NCBI GenBank assembly: GCA_943356775.1 | Contig: CALRFU010000009.1 | Coordinates: 1 to 40,184, forward strand | Length of the DNA stretch: 40,184 nucleotides | From: Candidatus Nomurabacteria bacterium | Lineage (GTDB): Bacteria > Patescibacteriota > Minisyncoccia > Phycocordibacterales > UBA2100 | Direction of reading: 5' to 3' | Part shown: positions 8,784 to 17,059 of the stretch, piece after piece | Position numbering within the stretch: position 1 is the stretch's first letter | How the letters are laid out: every line of letters starts with the position of its first letter | The notes under the pieces: model-generated | Seen by the model: the letters and a program-made list of their open reading frames with translations, nothing else | What the model was told of the DNA's origin: nothing | The model's database searches: none | Position numbers and translations under genes: made by a program

Positions 8784-8844
8784 CTCAATGGTAGAGCGAT
8801 CGTCTTATACACGGTTGACCTAGGTTCGATTCCTAGTGGGCGCA
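8774..8844 (+). tRNA. tRNA-Ile (anticodon UAU)
   Basis: Acceptor GCGCCCA/TGGGCGC, D-stem GCTC/GAGC, anticodon stem ATCGT-CTTATAC-ACGGT, T-arm CTAGG-TTCGATT-CCTAG, discriminator A; CCA not encoded. Confidence 0.8.
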
Positions 8845-8919
8845 CTTAAAAATGAGGAGACTCTTTTTTGCTGTGAATTCGCAAGTTGCGCCGTTCGGCT
8901 ACCGTGTAACAATGTCTGC

Positions 8920-10308
8920 ATGTATAAAACTCTCAGTTCCGCATTACTCGGTGCCTTTTTACTCATGCCGATTGCGGCAAACGCTGCCAGCGTTGCAGAA
9001 TTGCAGGCACAGGCACAGGCGCTCCTTGCACAAATCGCGGCACTTCAAGCTCAATTGGGAGCCAATTCGAATACGGGGGTTGGGACTGTTCGCGATGCAA
9101 GCTCGTGCCCGCTTATCGGACGAACTCTACGGCAGGGTATTTCAGGCGACGATGTGTTGCGTCTCCAGCAATTTCTTGCGCGCGATTCTTCGCTCTACCC
9201 CGAAGCCATCACAAGTGGTTACTACGGAGCGTTGACGGAGAAAGCGGTTCAGCGATGGCAGGTGAAATATAATATCGTCTCGTCGGGTTCGCCGTCTTCC
9301 ACGGGATACGGAGTTGTGGGCCCACGCACCGCGGCCGCGATTGCGCTTTTGTGTACCACGGGAAGTTACGGAGGAGTTTCGGGATCAACAGGACAACCGA
9401 CAGTCGGAGGGTATATAACCGTATCGCCGATATCGGGCGCCGCTCCGCTCGTTGTGAATGTGACGGCAAGTGTTAATACTCCAAAGTCATGTGCTGCCGC
9501 CACCTACGCGCTCGACTATGGTGACGGCACTGCAGTGCAACAGATTCCCGTTTCTGCGGGCACGTGCTCACAGCTGAGCCAGACGTATTCGCATACATAC
9601 CAATACGGCGGCACATATCAAATAAAACTCTCCGCCGGGGTGCATTCAACATCGGCAACCGTCACCGTGAGCGGCGCGCCGGCCCCTGTGTTTACTCCCA
9701 ATCTTCCGCGTGAATCATTTACGGTGAGCCCGACATCCGGCGCGGTGCCCCTTACCGTCACATTTTCAGGAGTAGTGAATAGTAACGATGCCGGCTTCTG
9801 TCTGGGGGGCTGCTCCTCGACATTGGATTTTGGTGACGGAACCGCGACCACCGTCAATCTTCCCGCCTCTGTCGGCGGCTGGCTAAATTACAGTGTCTCG
9901 CATACATACACAAAAAGCGGGGGATTCAAGGCCACCCTCTACCAAGGAGCCGCGAGCATCGGGGGTCTGACCGTAGGCTCGGCGACCATTATTGTGGGGG
10001 CTGCAACTCCGCCGCCACCACCCAGCGCGTATTCGTACAGCCCGCCGAATCTGTTACCGCCAACCGACGGCTCGCTCGTATTTGGCGTGCAATTCGATTT
10101 GCCTGCCACATGCACCGGTTACAGCATTAATTGGGGCGACGGCTCTACTGCTGATATTCAAAACGACGGTGGCAGCTCGTGTACGCAGTCGTCTGTCCTG
10201 AAGACGCTCTATCATACTTACGGCGCAAACGGCAACTACACCATAGTAGTGAAGCGGGGAGCGACGCTCTCGCGAAGTGATGACCTCTCGCTCAATATTA
10301 CAAACTAA
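8920..10308 (+). CDS. Secreted peptidoglycan-binding (PG_binding_1-like) protein with PKD-like repeats
   Basis: Signal peptide MYKTLSSALLGAFLLMPIAANA, coiled coil, LRQGISGDDVLRLQQFLARDSSLYPEA..GYYGALTEKAVQRWQ, repeated ALDYGDGT / TLDFGDGT. Confidence 0.8.
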   Translation: MYKTLSSALLGAFLLMPIAANAASVAELQAQAQALLAQIAALQAQLGANSNTGVGTVRDASSCPLIGRTLRQGISGDDVLRLQQFLARDSSLYPEAITSGYYGALTEKAVQRWQVKYNIVSSGSPSSTGYGVVGPRTAAAIALLCTTGSYGGVSGSTGQPTVGGYITVSPISGAAPLVVNVTASVNTPKSCAAATYALDYGDGTAVQQIPVSAGTCSQLSQTYSHTYQYGGTYQIKLSAGVHSTSATVTVSGAPAPVFTPNLPRESFTVSPTSGAVPLTVTFSGVVNSNDAGFCLGGCSSTLDFGDGTATTVNLPASVGGWLNYSVSHTYTKSGGFKATLYQGAASIGGLTVGSATIIVGAATPPPPPSAYSYSPPNLLPPTDGSLVFGVQFDLPATCTGYSINWGDGSTADIQNDGGSSCTQSSVLKTLYHTYGANGNYTIVVKRGATLSRSDDLSLNITN

Positions 10309-10328
10309 GAGAACGCATCTATCTACGT

Positions 10329-12485
10329 ATGAATCCAAAATATATTTCGGCGGCCGCAGTCGTCGCTCTCCTCCTTCCCTTTGCGGCGAACGCGCTGACG
10401 GTTGATGAGATTCAGCAGCAGATACAAACGCTTCTCGCGCAACTTGCGACTCTGCAAGAGCAGATTAAGGTATTGCAATCGACCCCGACAACTGTCCCGG
10501 AGGTTGTGCAAGGTGCCTGTCCTGCGCTTTCTCGTCCGCTCGGTCTCGGCGCAAACGGCTCGGATGTGCTCTCGCTCCAAAAGTTTCTTGTTGCGCAAAA
10601 TCTCCTGAGTACAGAGGTTGTCACAGGTTCTTTCGAGTCTCTGACCGAAGGCGCAGTGCAGCGCTTACAGACAAAATACGGTGTCGTCCTCTCCGGTACG
10701 CCGGCGACGACCGGTTACGGGATGGTCGGTCCGCGCACCCGCGCTCTTATTGCGCTCAATTGTAATCTGCCCGGCGCGACATCCCTTTCATGTCCAATCG
10801 CTCCGCGACCCACGAGCGATTGCTCAACCGGCTGGCAAGCAAATACTGATGCAAATGGCTGCACCACTTCATATAAATGCTCGACCCCTCTTCCTTCTGT
10901 GCCGATTACTCCTGCGCTGGTGTGCCCGGTATACCCGCAGCTCATCTGTGCAGATGGCACGATACAATCGCGCGGCACCGATGCAAACGGCTGCTCACTC
11001 GGCTACTACTGCTCGACCACGCAATCTTCGGCGCCGACTATCGCGTCCGTCGACGGTCCGGCGACACTCAAGACGGGAGAGAGGGGGACATGGACGGTAC
11101 GCGCATCGACTCCGAGCACGCAGAATGCATCGCTAAAATATTCTGTAACGTGGGGCGATGAGTACATGGCGCACTTACAATCCGCAATGTCGGCGCAAGC
11201 CCCGCAATCGATTACCACATCCGGGACATTCACCCATGCCTACTCCTTCGTGGGAGCCTTCAGCCCCCGCTTTACTGTGAGCAACGACAGCGGCTCCGCC
11301 TCGTTTACGACTAGTGTGCAAGTATCCGGTGACAGCCTCCCCAACTGTCAGATTTACATGACGACAATGGATGCTCAAATGAGCAAAATCTGGTGCCCTA
11401 CGGGTCAGCGCTGGGAGGCCGGAAAACCGACCTACGATTCAAACGGTTGTATGATTCCCGGCTATGGCAAATGTGTGCCTGATGTTCCAGCGGGTTCGAC
11501 ATTTTCCGCATCGCCGACCTCGGGTTCTGCACCGCTCGCGGTTGTGTTCTCCAGTAACGTGGGTGGTGGCATCACGCCTTATCGCGTCGACTACACGATT
11601 GATTATGGCGATGGTGTGAGGGAAGCGGCTGCGAATTGTTACGCCCCCTCGGACTACTGCATCAGCCCCGGCAAGAATACTCACACCTACACAAACACGG
11701 GCACATACACTGCAACCCTCACTATGACTAAGTACAACAATTGTCAGGCTACGGGCGATTCAGTCTGTGCGGCGTGGGTTTCTTCGACAGGAACACTCGG
11801 AACTGTAACGATTACGGTCGGCGGGCAAACCTCTTCCGCGAGCCTGAACATTTCATCTCCGAACGCCGGGCAGTCGTACGCGATTGGACAGAACATGACC
11901 ATCTCCTGGAATTCTACAAATGCACCGGCCGGTTCCGAGGCGCGTCTCTATCTGCTGAATTCGAAAGGCCAATACGTGAGCAACGGTATAGGAAGCGGGC
12001 AATCGAGTGCGTCATATCAGTGGACCGTTCCTTCGATGGTGATTAATACCGACATCGGGATGTCGCTTCAACCCGGCTCATATCGTATTGAGGCGCGTCT
12101 GATTCCATCCGACTCATGCGTCGTGATGCATCCCGGGGGAGGTTGCCGACCTGGTACAACGCAGCGCGATCCCTATGCTGTTACCTCGAGCGGAATGTTC
12201 AGCATCACCGCTTCCGCAGGAGGTGTGAAGTGTAAAGAGGATCTTACGGCACTCGATGCGTACAACGCATCACAACCATCAGGGACAATCTGCGGACAAG
12301 GCGGACCTTCCCTGAGGTGCCCGTATGATTCGTCGGTCGTATATGGGTCGCTGAGCACCTGTGCGACCGGGTTTCTCCAACAACGCGGCTGGGTCTCAGT
12401 GAGTTCGTCTGGGAACACAAATACAAATCTTGCGAACGCGCTCTCGGCGCTCGAAGCGTTGCTGAAAAAGTTCCTCGGCCAGTAA
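10329..12485 (+). CDS. Secreted paralogue: signal peptide, coiled coil, PG-binding module, Cys-rich modules, PKD-like repeats
   Basis: MNPKYISAAAVVALLLPFAANALTVDEIQQQIQTLLAQ, LGANGSDVLSLQKFLVAQ..GSFESLTEGAVQRLQ, DANGC..Y.C modules, YTIDYGDGV. Confidence 0.8.
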   Translation: MNPKYISAAAVVALLLPFAANALTVDEIQQQIQTLLAQLATLQEQIKVLQSTPTTVPEVVQGACPALSRPLGLGANGSDVLSLQKFLVAQNLLSTEVVTGSFESLTEGAVQRLQTKYGVVLSGTPATTGYGMVGPRTRALIALNCNLPGATSLSCPIAPRPTSDCSTGWQANTDANGCTTSYKCSTPLPSVPITPALVCPVYPQLICADGTIQSRGTDANGCSLGYYCSTTQSSAPTIASVDGPATLKTGERGTWTVRASTPSTQNASLKYSVTWGDEYMAHLQSAMSAQAPQSITTSGTFTHAYSFVGAFSPRFTVSNDSGSASFTTSVQVSGDSLPNCQIYMTTMDAQMSKIWCPTGQRWEAGKPTYDSNGCMIPGYGKCVPDVPAGSTFSASPTSGSAPLAVVFSSNVGGGITPYRVDYTIDYGDGVREAAANCYAPSDYCISPGKNTHTYTNTGTYTATLTMTKYNNCQATGDSVCAAWVSSTGTLGTVTITVGGQTSSASLNISSPNAGQSYAIGQNMTISWNSTNAPAGSEARLYLLNSKGQYVSNGIGSGQSSASYQWTVPSMVINTDIGMSLQPGSYRIEARLIPSDSCVVMHPGGGCRPGTTQRDPYAVTSSGMFSITASAGGVKCKEDLTALDAYNASQPSGTICGQGGPSLRCPYDSSVVYGSLSTCATGFLQQRGWVSVSSSGNTNTNLANALSALEALLKKFLGQ

Positions 12486-14639
12486 TCACTCGGAGTGCAA
12501 TGCTCCGGCAGTGCTCACAACGCGCTCTTTGAGCGCGTTGTGTTTTGAGAGGGTGGGGTCACTCGCTACGAGTTGTTGCGCTTCTGTACGCGCGGCTTGG
12601 ATGAGCTTCACGTTTCTCAAGGCTTGCATGCCGAGGTCGGAGACACCCCACTGTTTGCGTCCGAAGAGGTCTCCCGCGCCGCGATTCTCGAGGTCCGCTT
12701 CCGCAAGTTTGAATCCGTCGTCTGATTTTTCGAGCGCACGCAGGCGCTTTAAAGACATCTCGCTTTTACTCTCCGGCAAGAGAAAACACACGGGCGGGTG
12801 TGATGAGCGCATCACGCGCCCGCGGAGCTGATGGAGTTGTGCCAGTCCGAATCGCTCGGCCCCTTCTATTAGGATTGCGGTTGCATTAGGTACGTTGACT
12901 CCCACTTCGACCACTGATGTCGCTACGAGGACATCAATCTTTCCCGCGGAGAAATCCCGCATGACGGAATCTTTTTCACTTGGCTTCATGGCGCCGTGCA
13001 GGAGTCCGATAACGTAATCGGGGAAGACATCTTTTTGTAGACGCTTCGCTTCCGCCTTTGCGCTCTTCGCCTGAAGCGCATTTATTTTTGCCGGGTCGGG
13101 TTCTTCAATGCGTGGGCAGATGACAAATGCCTGCCTGCCTTTTTCGAGTTCGCCTCGCACCGCTGCGTATGCCTCCGGGCGTTCTTTGGGTCCGACGAGG
13201 CGTGTCGCTATCTTTGCGCGACCGGGCGGCAATTCATCCAAGATTGAGATATCAAGGTCGCCGTAGATGGTCAAGGCGAGTGTGCGCGGGATGGGCGTTG
13301 CGGTCATCGAGAGGAAGTGCGGTGCCGCATCTCCCTTATGCGCCAAGGCGCGGCGCTGGCGGGTACCGAATCGGTGTTGTTCGTCCACGATGCAGAGCGC
13401 AAGGTGTTGGAATTGTACGGATTTTTGGATGAGGGCATGTGTGCCGACGAGCATCGCTATTTCTCCGCTCGCTACCCATTTGAGGAGTTGCGTGCGCGAG
13501 ATGGCGGTCGGCTTATCGCGCGAGACTTTCGAAGGATATTTCCATGCGCCTGAGCCCGTGATAAGTGCGATGTTGATGGGCAGGTGTTTGAAGTATTCGA
13601 TGAAGGATTGAAAATGTTGTGTCGCAAGGATTTCCGTCGGCGCCATGTAGGCAACCTGGAGTGTGCCACTTGTTCGCCCTGGAGGGCGGCTTTGTACGAC
13701 TGTGTACGCACTTGCTGCAGCGACTAAAGTCTTTCCGCTTCCGACATCACCTTCGAGGAGTCGCGCCATCGGGTGTGGTTTCTCAAAATCGGAGAGAATG
13801 TCTGTGACAGCGCGCTTTTGTGCACCCGTTGGGGGGAAGGGGATAGTCGATAGGAATTTCTGAGCGAGGGCTGCTCCCTCGCGGATGGGGAAGGATGCGA
13901 GTGTGTCGTTCTCGCCTCTCTCACGGGCGCGTGCTACTTGTATAGAAAATATCTCCTCAAACGCAAATCGTTTGCGCGCGGCTTCCGCGTGCCTCAGTTC
14001 GTCGGGTTTGTGGATATACAAAAGCGCGCTTTGAATATCGGGCAGATTGTACCGCTCGATGATATCAGCGGGGATAGGATCTTCAATTCCGTCTAAGATC
14101 TTCGCGGCATACAACTTCTCGAATGCGTGCCGGAACCACAACGAAGTCACGCCACGACTTTCCGGATACACACTAAAGAGCGCAGGGGCTCCGCTTGGCG
14201 CGTCTTTTTTCACAAATAATCCCGTATCGGTCGGGTCTGCCGCTTCGACGTGTGGATTTGCGAGGTACGGTTTTCCGGTCTTACCCGTTACGGTTCCCAC
14301 GGCCTTCACGAACGTCCCCTCGGCAAATTTCTTGGCAAGGTACGGCTGATGAAACCACATGACCTTGATCGAGCCTGATGCGTCCGTAATCACCGCTTCG
14401 CCGACGGGAATCCTTCTCTTCCAGGATTTTCTCGTCTCAAGTTTGGTAATGGTACCGAAAATAGTTACCGATTCTCCCGCGACGAGTCCTGTTATGGTCG
14501 ACTCGCTTCCGCCCTGATCGTAGCGTACGGGGAAATGATAGAGAAGGTCGCGGACGGTGAGAAGCCCGAGCTTTTTCTGTCCTTGTAACTGGAGAGGTGT
14601 GAGGCGGAAATGTTTCGTCAAGAGGTCATCAGGGTGCAT
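12486..14639 (-). CDS. recG: ATP-dependent DNA helicase RecG
   Basis: GDVGSGKTLVA, DEQHRFGTRQR, SMTATPIPRTLALTIYGDLDISILDELPPGR, RFGLAQLHQLRGRV; start at MHPDDLL supported by TAGAAT-N7-ATG. Confidence 0.96.
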   Translation of the reverse strand: MHPDDLLTKHFRLTPLQLQGQKKLGLLTVRDLLYHFPVRYDQGGSESTITGLVAGESVTIFGTITKLETRKSWKRRIPVGEAVITDASGSIKVMWFHQPYLAKKFAEGTFVKAVGTVTGKTGKPYLANPHVEAADPTDTGLFVKKDAPSGAPALFSVYPESRGVTSLWFRHAFEKLYAAKILDGIEDPIPADIIERYNLPDIQSALLYIHKPDELRHAEAARKRFAFEEIFSIQVARARERGENDTLASFPIREGAALAQKFLSTIPFPPTGAQKRAVTDILSDFEKPHPMARLLEGDVGSGKTLVAAASAYTVVQSRPPGRTSGTLQVAYMAPTEILATQHFQSFIEYFKHLPINIALITGSGAWKYPSKVSRDKPTAISRTQLLKWVASGEIAMLVGTHALIQKSVQFQHLALCIVDEQHRFGTRQRRALAHKGDAAPHFLSMTATPIPRTLALTIYGDLDISILDELPPGRAKIATRLVGPKERPEAYAAVRGELEKGRQAFVICPRIEEPDPAKINALQAKSAKAEAKRLQKDVFPDYVIGLLHGAMKPSEKDSVMRDFSAGKIDVLVATSVVEVGVNVPNATAILIEGAERFGLAQLHQLRGRVMRSSHPPVCFLLPESKSEMSLKRLRALEKSDDGFKLAEADLENRGAGDLFGRKQWGVSDLGMQALRNVKLIQAARTEAQQLVASDPTLSKHNALKERVVSTAGALHSE
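12516..12546 (+). terminator. Perfect hairpin plus T4 inside the recG 3' coding end; probable terminator for the convergent 10329 gene
   Basis: CACAACGCGCTC-TTT-GAGCGCGTTGTG followed by TTTT. Confidence 0.7.
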
Positions 14640-14660
14640 GGGCGCAATTCTACACCACGG

Positions 14661-14838
14661 GTCGGCACGTGCTCGTGTCGACATGACACTCCTCGTATCA
14701 ATAAGCCGCGGCCCGTGCTTGCTGGCGCGTGCATGACCCACATGAGCTCATGCGGGTCTGATACTCCTCGTATCGACCTTCGGTCGACACTCGGCCGCTT
14801 CGCGCGCCTCTCGGCGGCATCACCTCTCGGCGGTGTCA
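14661..14838 (+). repeat. Structured intergenic repeat family, compound locus (outer copy 1a interrupted by copy 1b)
   Basis: Hairpin GTCGGCACG-TGCT-CGTGTCGAC; TGACACTCCTCGTATC; 64-nt core 14759-14822; terminal CCTCTCGGCGGTGTCA. Confidence 0.8.
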
Positions 14839-14933
14839 GTTATGCACAGTCGCGTTATTCGTATCTTGCGCACCCCCATTTCCTAAGTAAGATAGTCGTG
14901 TTTGGATTAAAAATCTAAGAGTTGCATAGAATT

Positions 14934-15077
14934 ATGGCATTTCACGATGAAGACGAAAAAGAGAAGGAGGTGGGAGTGGTGAGTGACGAAACGCTCGGTG
15001 AAGTGCTTGATGAGGATGCAGATCCGGGCGAAGCGCCGATTGTTCCTGTTGAGGATGACGAGAAGGCGTGGGAGTGA
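14934..15077 (+). CDS. Small acidic protein (47 aa), not in the ORF track
   Basis: MAFHDEDEKEKEVGVVSDETLGEVLDEDADPGEAPIVPVEDDEKAWE*; ends 12 nt before the response regulator. Confidence 0.55.
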   Translation: MAFHDEDEKEKEVGVVSDETLGEVLDEDADPGEAPIVPVEDDEKAWE

Positions 15078-15089
15078 TACTATTCCTCT

Positions 15090-15551
15090 GTGACCGAAAC
15101 TGTTTCTACGGAGCTCAAGGGGAAGAAAATCGTCATCGTGGAGGACGATCCGCTTTTGCATAGCCTGCTTGCCGACAAGATGAAGCAGTTGCGCGAGAAG
15201 GGGGTCGAAGTGTTTCCCACCGTGAATGCCGAGGAGGGTTTGAAACAAGCTCAAGAATCGAAGCCTGACCTCGTCATGCTCGATCTTGTGTTGCCCACCA
15301 TGGATGGTTTCGAATTTCTCCAGCGCTTACGAGCGATAGCTGGGCTTGAGAAAACTCCAGTCATCGTGCTCTCAAATCTGAGCGCGGAGACAGACAAAGA
15401 GAGGGCGCGGAGTCTCGGCGTCGTCGCCTATTTAATAAAGGCCGACTTCTCACTGAGCGAGATATCGAGCGCTGTCGAAGAGATCTTACAAGGCAAGCAG
15501 ATGAGCCCTCAGAAACCGCTCGATATCGGCGTCAAGTCGATCCCCCTATGA
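15090..15551 (+). CDS. Response regulator receiver (CheY-like) protein
   Basis: IVIVEDDPLLHSLL, MLDLVLPTMDGFEFL, VIVLSNLS, AYLIKAD; GTG start. Confidence 0.9.
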   Translation: MTETVSTELKGKKIVIVEDDPLLHSLLADKMKQLREKGVEVFPTVNAEEGLKQAQESKPDLVMLDLVLPTMDGFEFLQRLRAIAGLEKTPVIVLSNLSAETDKERARSLGVVAYLIKADFSLSEISSAVEEILQGKQMSPQKPLDIGVKSIPL

Positions 15552-15573
15552 GGCATGATCTATCTCTAGTTCT

Positions 15574-15909
15574 ATGCATACGGTATTAAAATATCTCGGC
15601 ACTGTCGCAGCGGTCTACCTGACCGTCAGTATTGTTCCCGGTATTGCGGTCGCAGGCGAATGGACGACCATTCTTTTGGTGGCGCTGGTGTGGTCAGTGA
15701 TAGTGATGGTCATAAAGCCCGTACTTTCCATACTCACGCTTCCCATAACCATCATTACCCTTGGTCTGTTCTCCTTCATTTTAAATGCACTCCTTTTTTG
15801 GGCGATGACGCTCGTCGTGCCAGGATTCGTCGTTGCGGGGTTTGTGCCTGCACTTCTCGGCGCACTCGTGCTCTCAATTCTGACTTGGCTCATCCACCAG
15901 ATTCTCTAG
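15574..15909 (+). CDS. Phage holin family IV / DUF-type small membrane protein
   Basis: Four hydrophobic segments; KPVLSILTLPITIITLGLFSFILNALLFW. Confidence 0.8.
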   Translation: MHTVLKYLGTVAAVYLTVSIVPGIAVAGEWTTILLVALVWSVIVMVIKPVLSILTLPITIITLGLFSFILNALLFWAMTLVVPGFVVAGFVPALLGALVLSILTWLIHQIL

Positions 15910-16739
15910 TGTTTTTCTATTGGAAGCCCGGCAGGCACATCGGCCGTATCGAATACCGCGATAAGCGGCCTGTGGTCGGAGCCGGGCAAATCGTACATCG
16001 CCGAAGACATGACTGTGACGTTGGTAGCGAAAATGTAGTCGAGCCGCGCACGGAAACGTACGCCGGCGCGGTGCAGTTTGGGGAGGAATCCGAGGCCATC
16101 GCTAGGGTCAGCGTGCGAAGTGTCGTAGCTCCACGAAAGCTTCGGCAGAGCGTTGATGTAGTGTGTCCCGAGAGTTTTTTCTACCCTCCGCTCGTGTACG
16201 TGTCGGAGCGCGCGGGGGGCAAGTGTATTGAAATCACCGGCGATGATACGGATGTCCGCGGGCTCTTCTTCGAGAGATTCCCGCAAATGTCGTATCTGTC
16301 GCATGCGATGGCGACTGCCTCCTTCCCACGCGATGTGTGCACTTGTTATCTGAATGGTCTGTCCTTCAGATTCAAAAAACCCGACGAGAGCTACACGGTT
16401 AGTGTCGAATCTTTTAAGCTGCGATACTTGTAAGCGCTGCAGGGTGGGGGAAATGCGCAGTTTGGGAAGCGGAATCAGCTTCGTCCGCGTAAGCTTCAGG
16501 CGGCCGCTTTTCCAGAGTATGGCAACGTTGCCTCCAAAGCCTTCATGCTCTGAATGTATTTCCCAACCGGCAAGCTCTTTTTGTCCGAGGAATTTCCGCA
16601 AGGCTCCCTTGAAACGCACCTCGGCTTCCTGAAGGCATATTACATCGGCGCCCTCATCAATGAGAAAGCGGATGTTCTTGAGCACCATTTCACGGTGATA
16701 GCCGTGAAGAATATTGTATGTCGCACAGGTGATGGTCAT
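15906..16739 (-). CDS. Endonuclease/exonuclease/phosphatase family protein
   Basis: ATYNILHG, ADVICLQEAE, IIAGDFNT, LDYIFATN, GSDHRPLIAVF. Confidence 0.85.
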   Translation of the reverse strand: MTITCATYNILHGYHREMVLKNIRFLIDEGADVICLQEAEVRFKGALRKFLGQKELAGWEIHSEHEGFGGNVAILWKSGRLKLTRTKLIPLPKLRISPTLQRLQVSQLKRFDTNRVALVGFFESEGQTIQITSAHIAWEGGSRHRMRQIRHLRESLEEEPADIRIIAGDFNTLAPRALRHVHERRVEKTLGTHYINALPKLSWSYDTSHADPSDGLGFLPKLHRAGVRFRARLDYIFATNVTVMSSAMYDLPGSDHRPLIAVFDTADVPAGLPIEKH

Positions 16740-16809
16740 AGGGATGTGCCGTCAATTCGATTATACCCGCTTCGCCATATTTAATCTCGCATGATATGGT
16801 AAGTGCCTT

Positions 16810-16897
16810 GGAGAGGTGCCAGAGCGGTCGAATGGAGCACACTGCTAATGTGTTGAGCCTCTAAAGGGTTCCGAGGGTTCGAATCCCTCCCTCTCCG
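16810..16897 (+). tRNA. tRNA-Ser (anticodon GCU)
   Basis: Acceptor GGAGAGG/CCTCTCC, anticodon loop CTGCTAA, long variable arm, T-arm GAGGGTTCGAATCCCTC. Confidence 0.95.
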
Positions 16898-16900
16898 CAT

Positions 16901-16942
16901 CCAATGAAAGAGCGTCCCTTTGTGGGGCGCTTCTTTCATTGG
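16901..16942. terminator. Hairpin downstream of tRNA-Ser
   Basis: CCAATGAAAGA...TCTTTCATTGG outer stem with inner GCG.CCC/GGGGCGC pairing. Confidence 0.6.
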
Positions 16943-17059
16943 GAGGAAAGGATTCGAAAGCCGGAGCAGCTTGGCTGCGAGGCGGGGTAGCGCAAATTTT
17001 CAGCAGGAAATTATGCGTGACCGAGTCCCCCCCCTCCCCAACAGTCGATCCGATTCGCT

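Noticed and set aside
15660-16433. 257-aa plus-strand ORF
   Set aside because: Overlaps the holin-like gene out of frame and is antisense to the endonuclease/exonuclease/phosphatase gene.
17025-17040. Poly-C tract (GTCCCCCCCCTCCCC) near the ABC_sub_bind stop as a possible phase-variation tract
   Set aside because: Lies downstream of the stop codon of 17060-18181 with no promoter or frame for it to switch.
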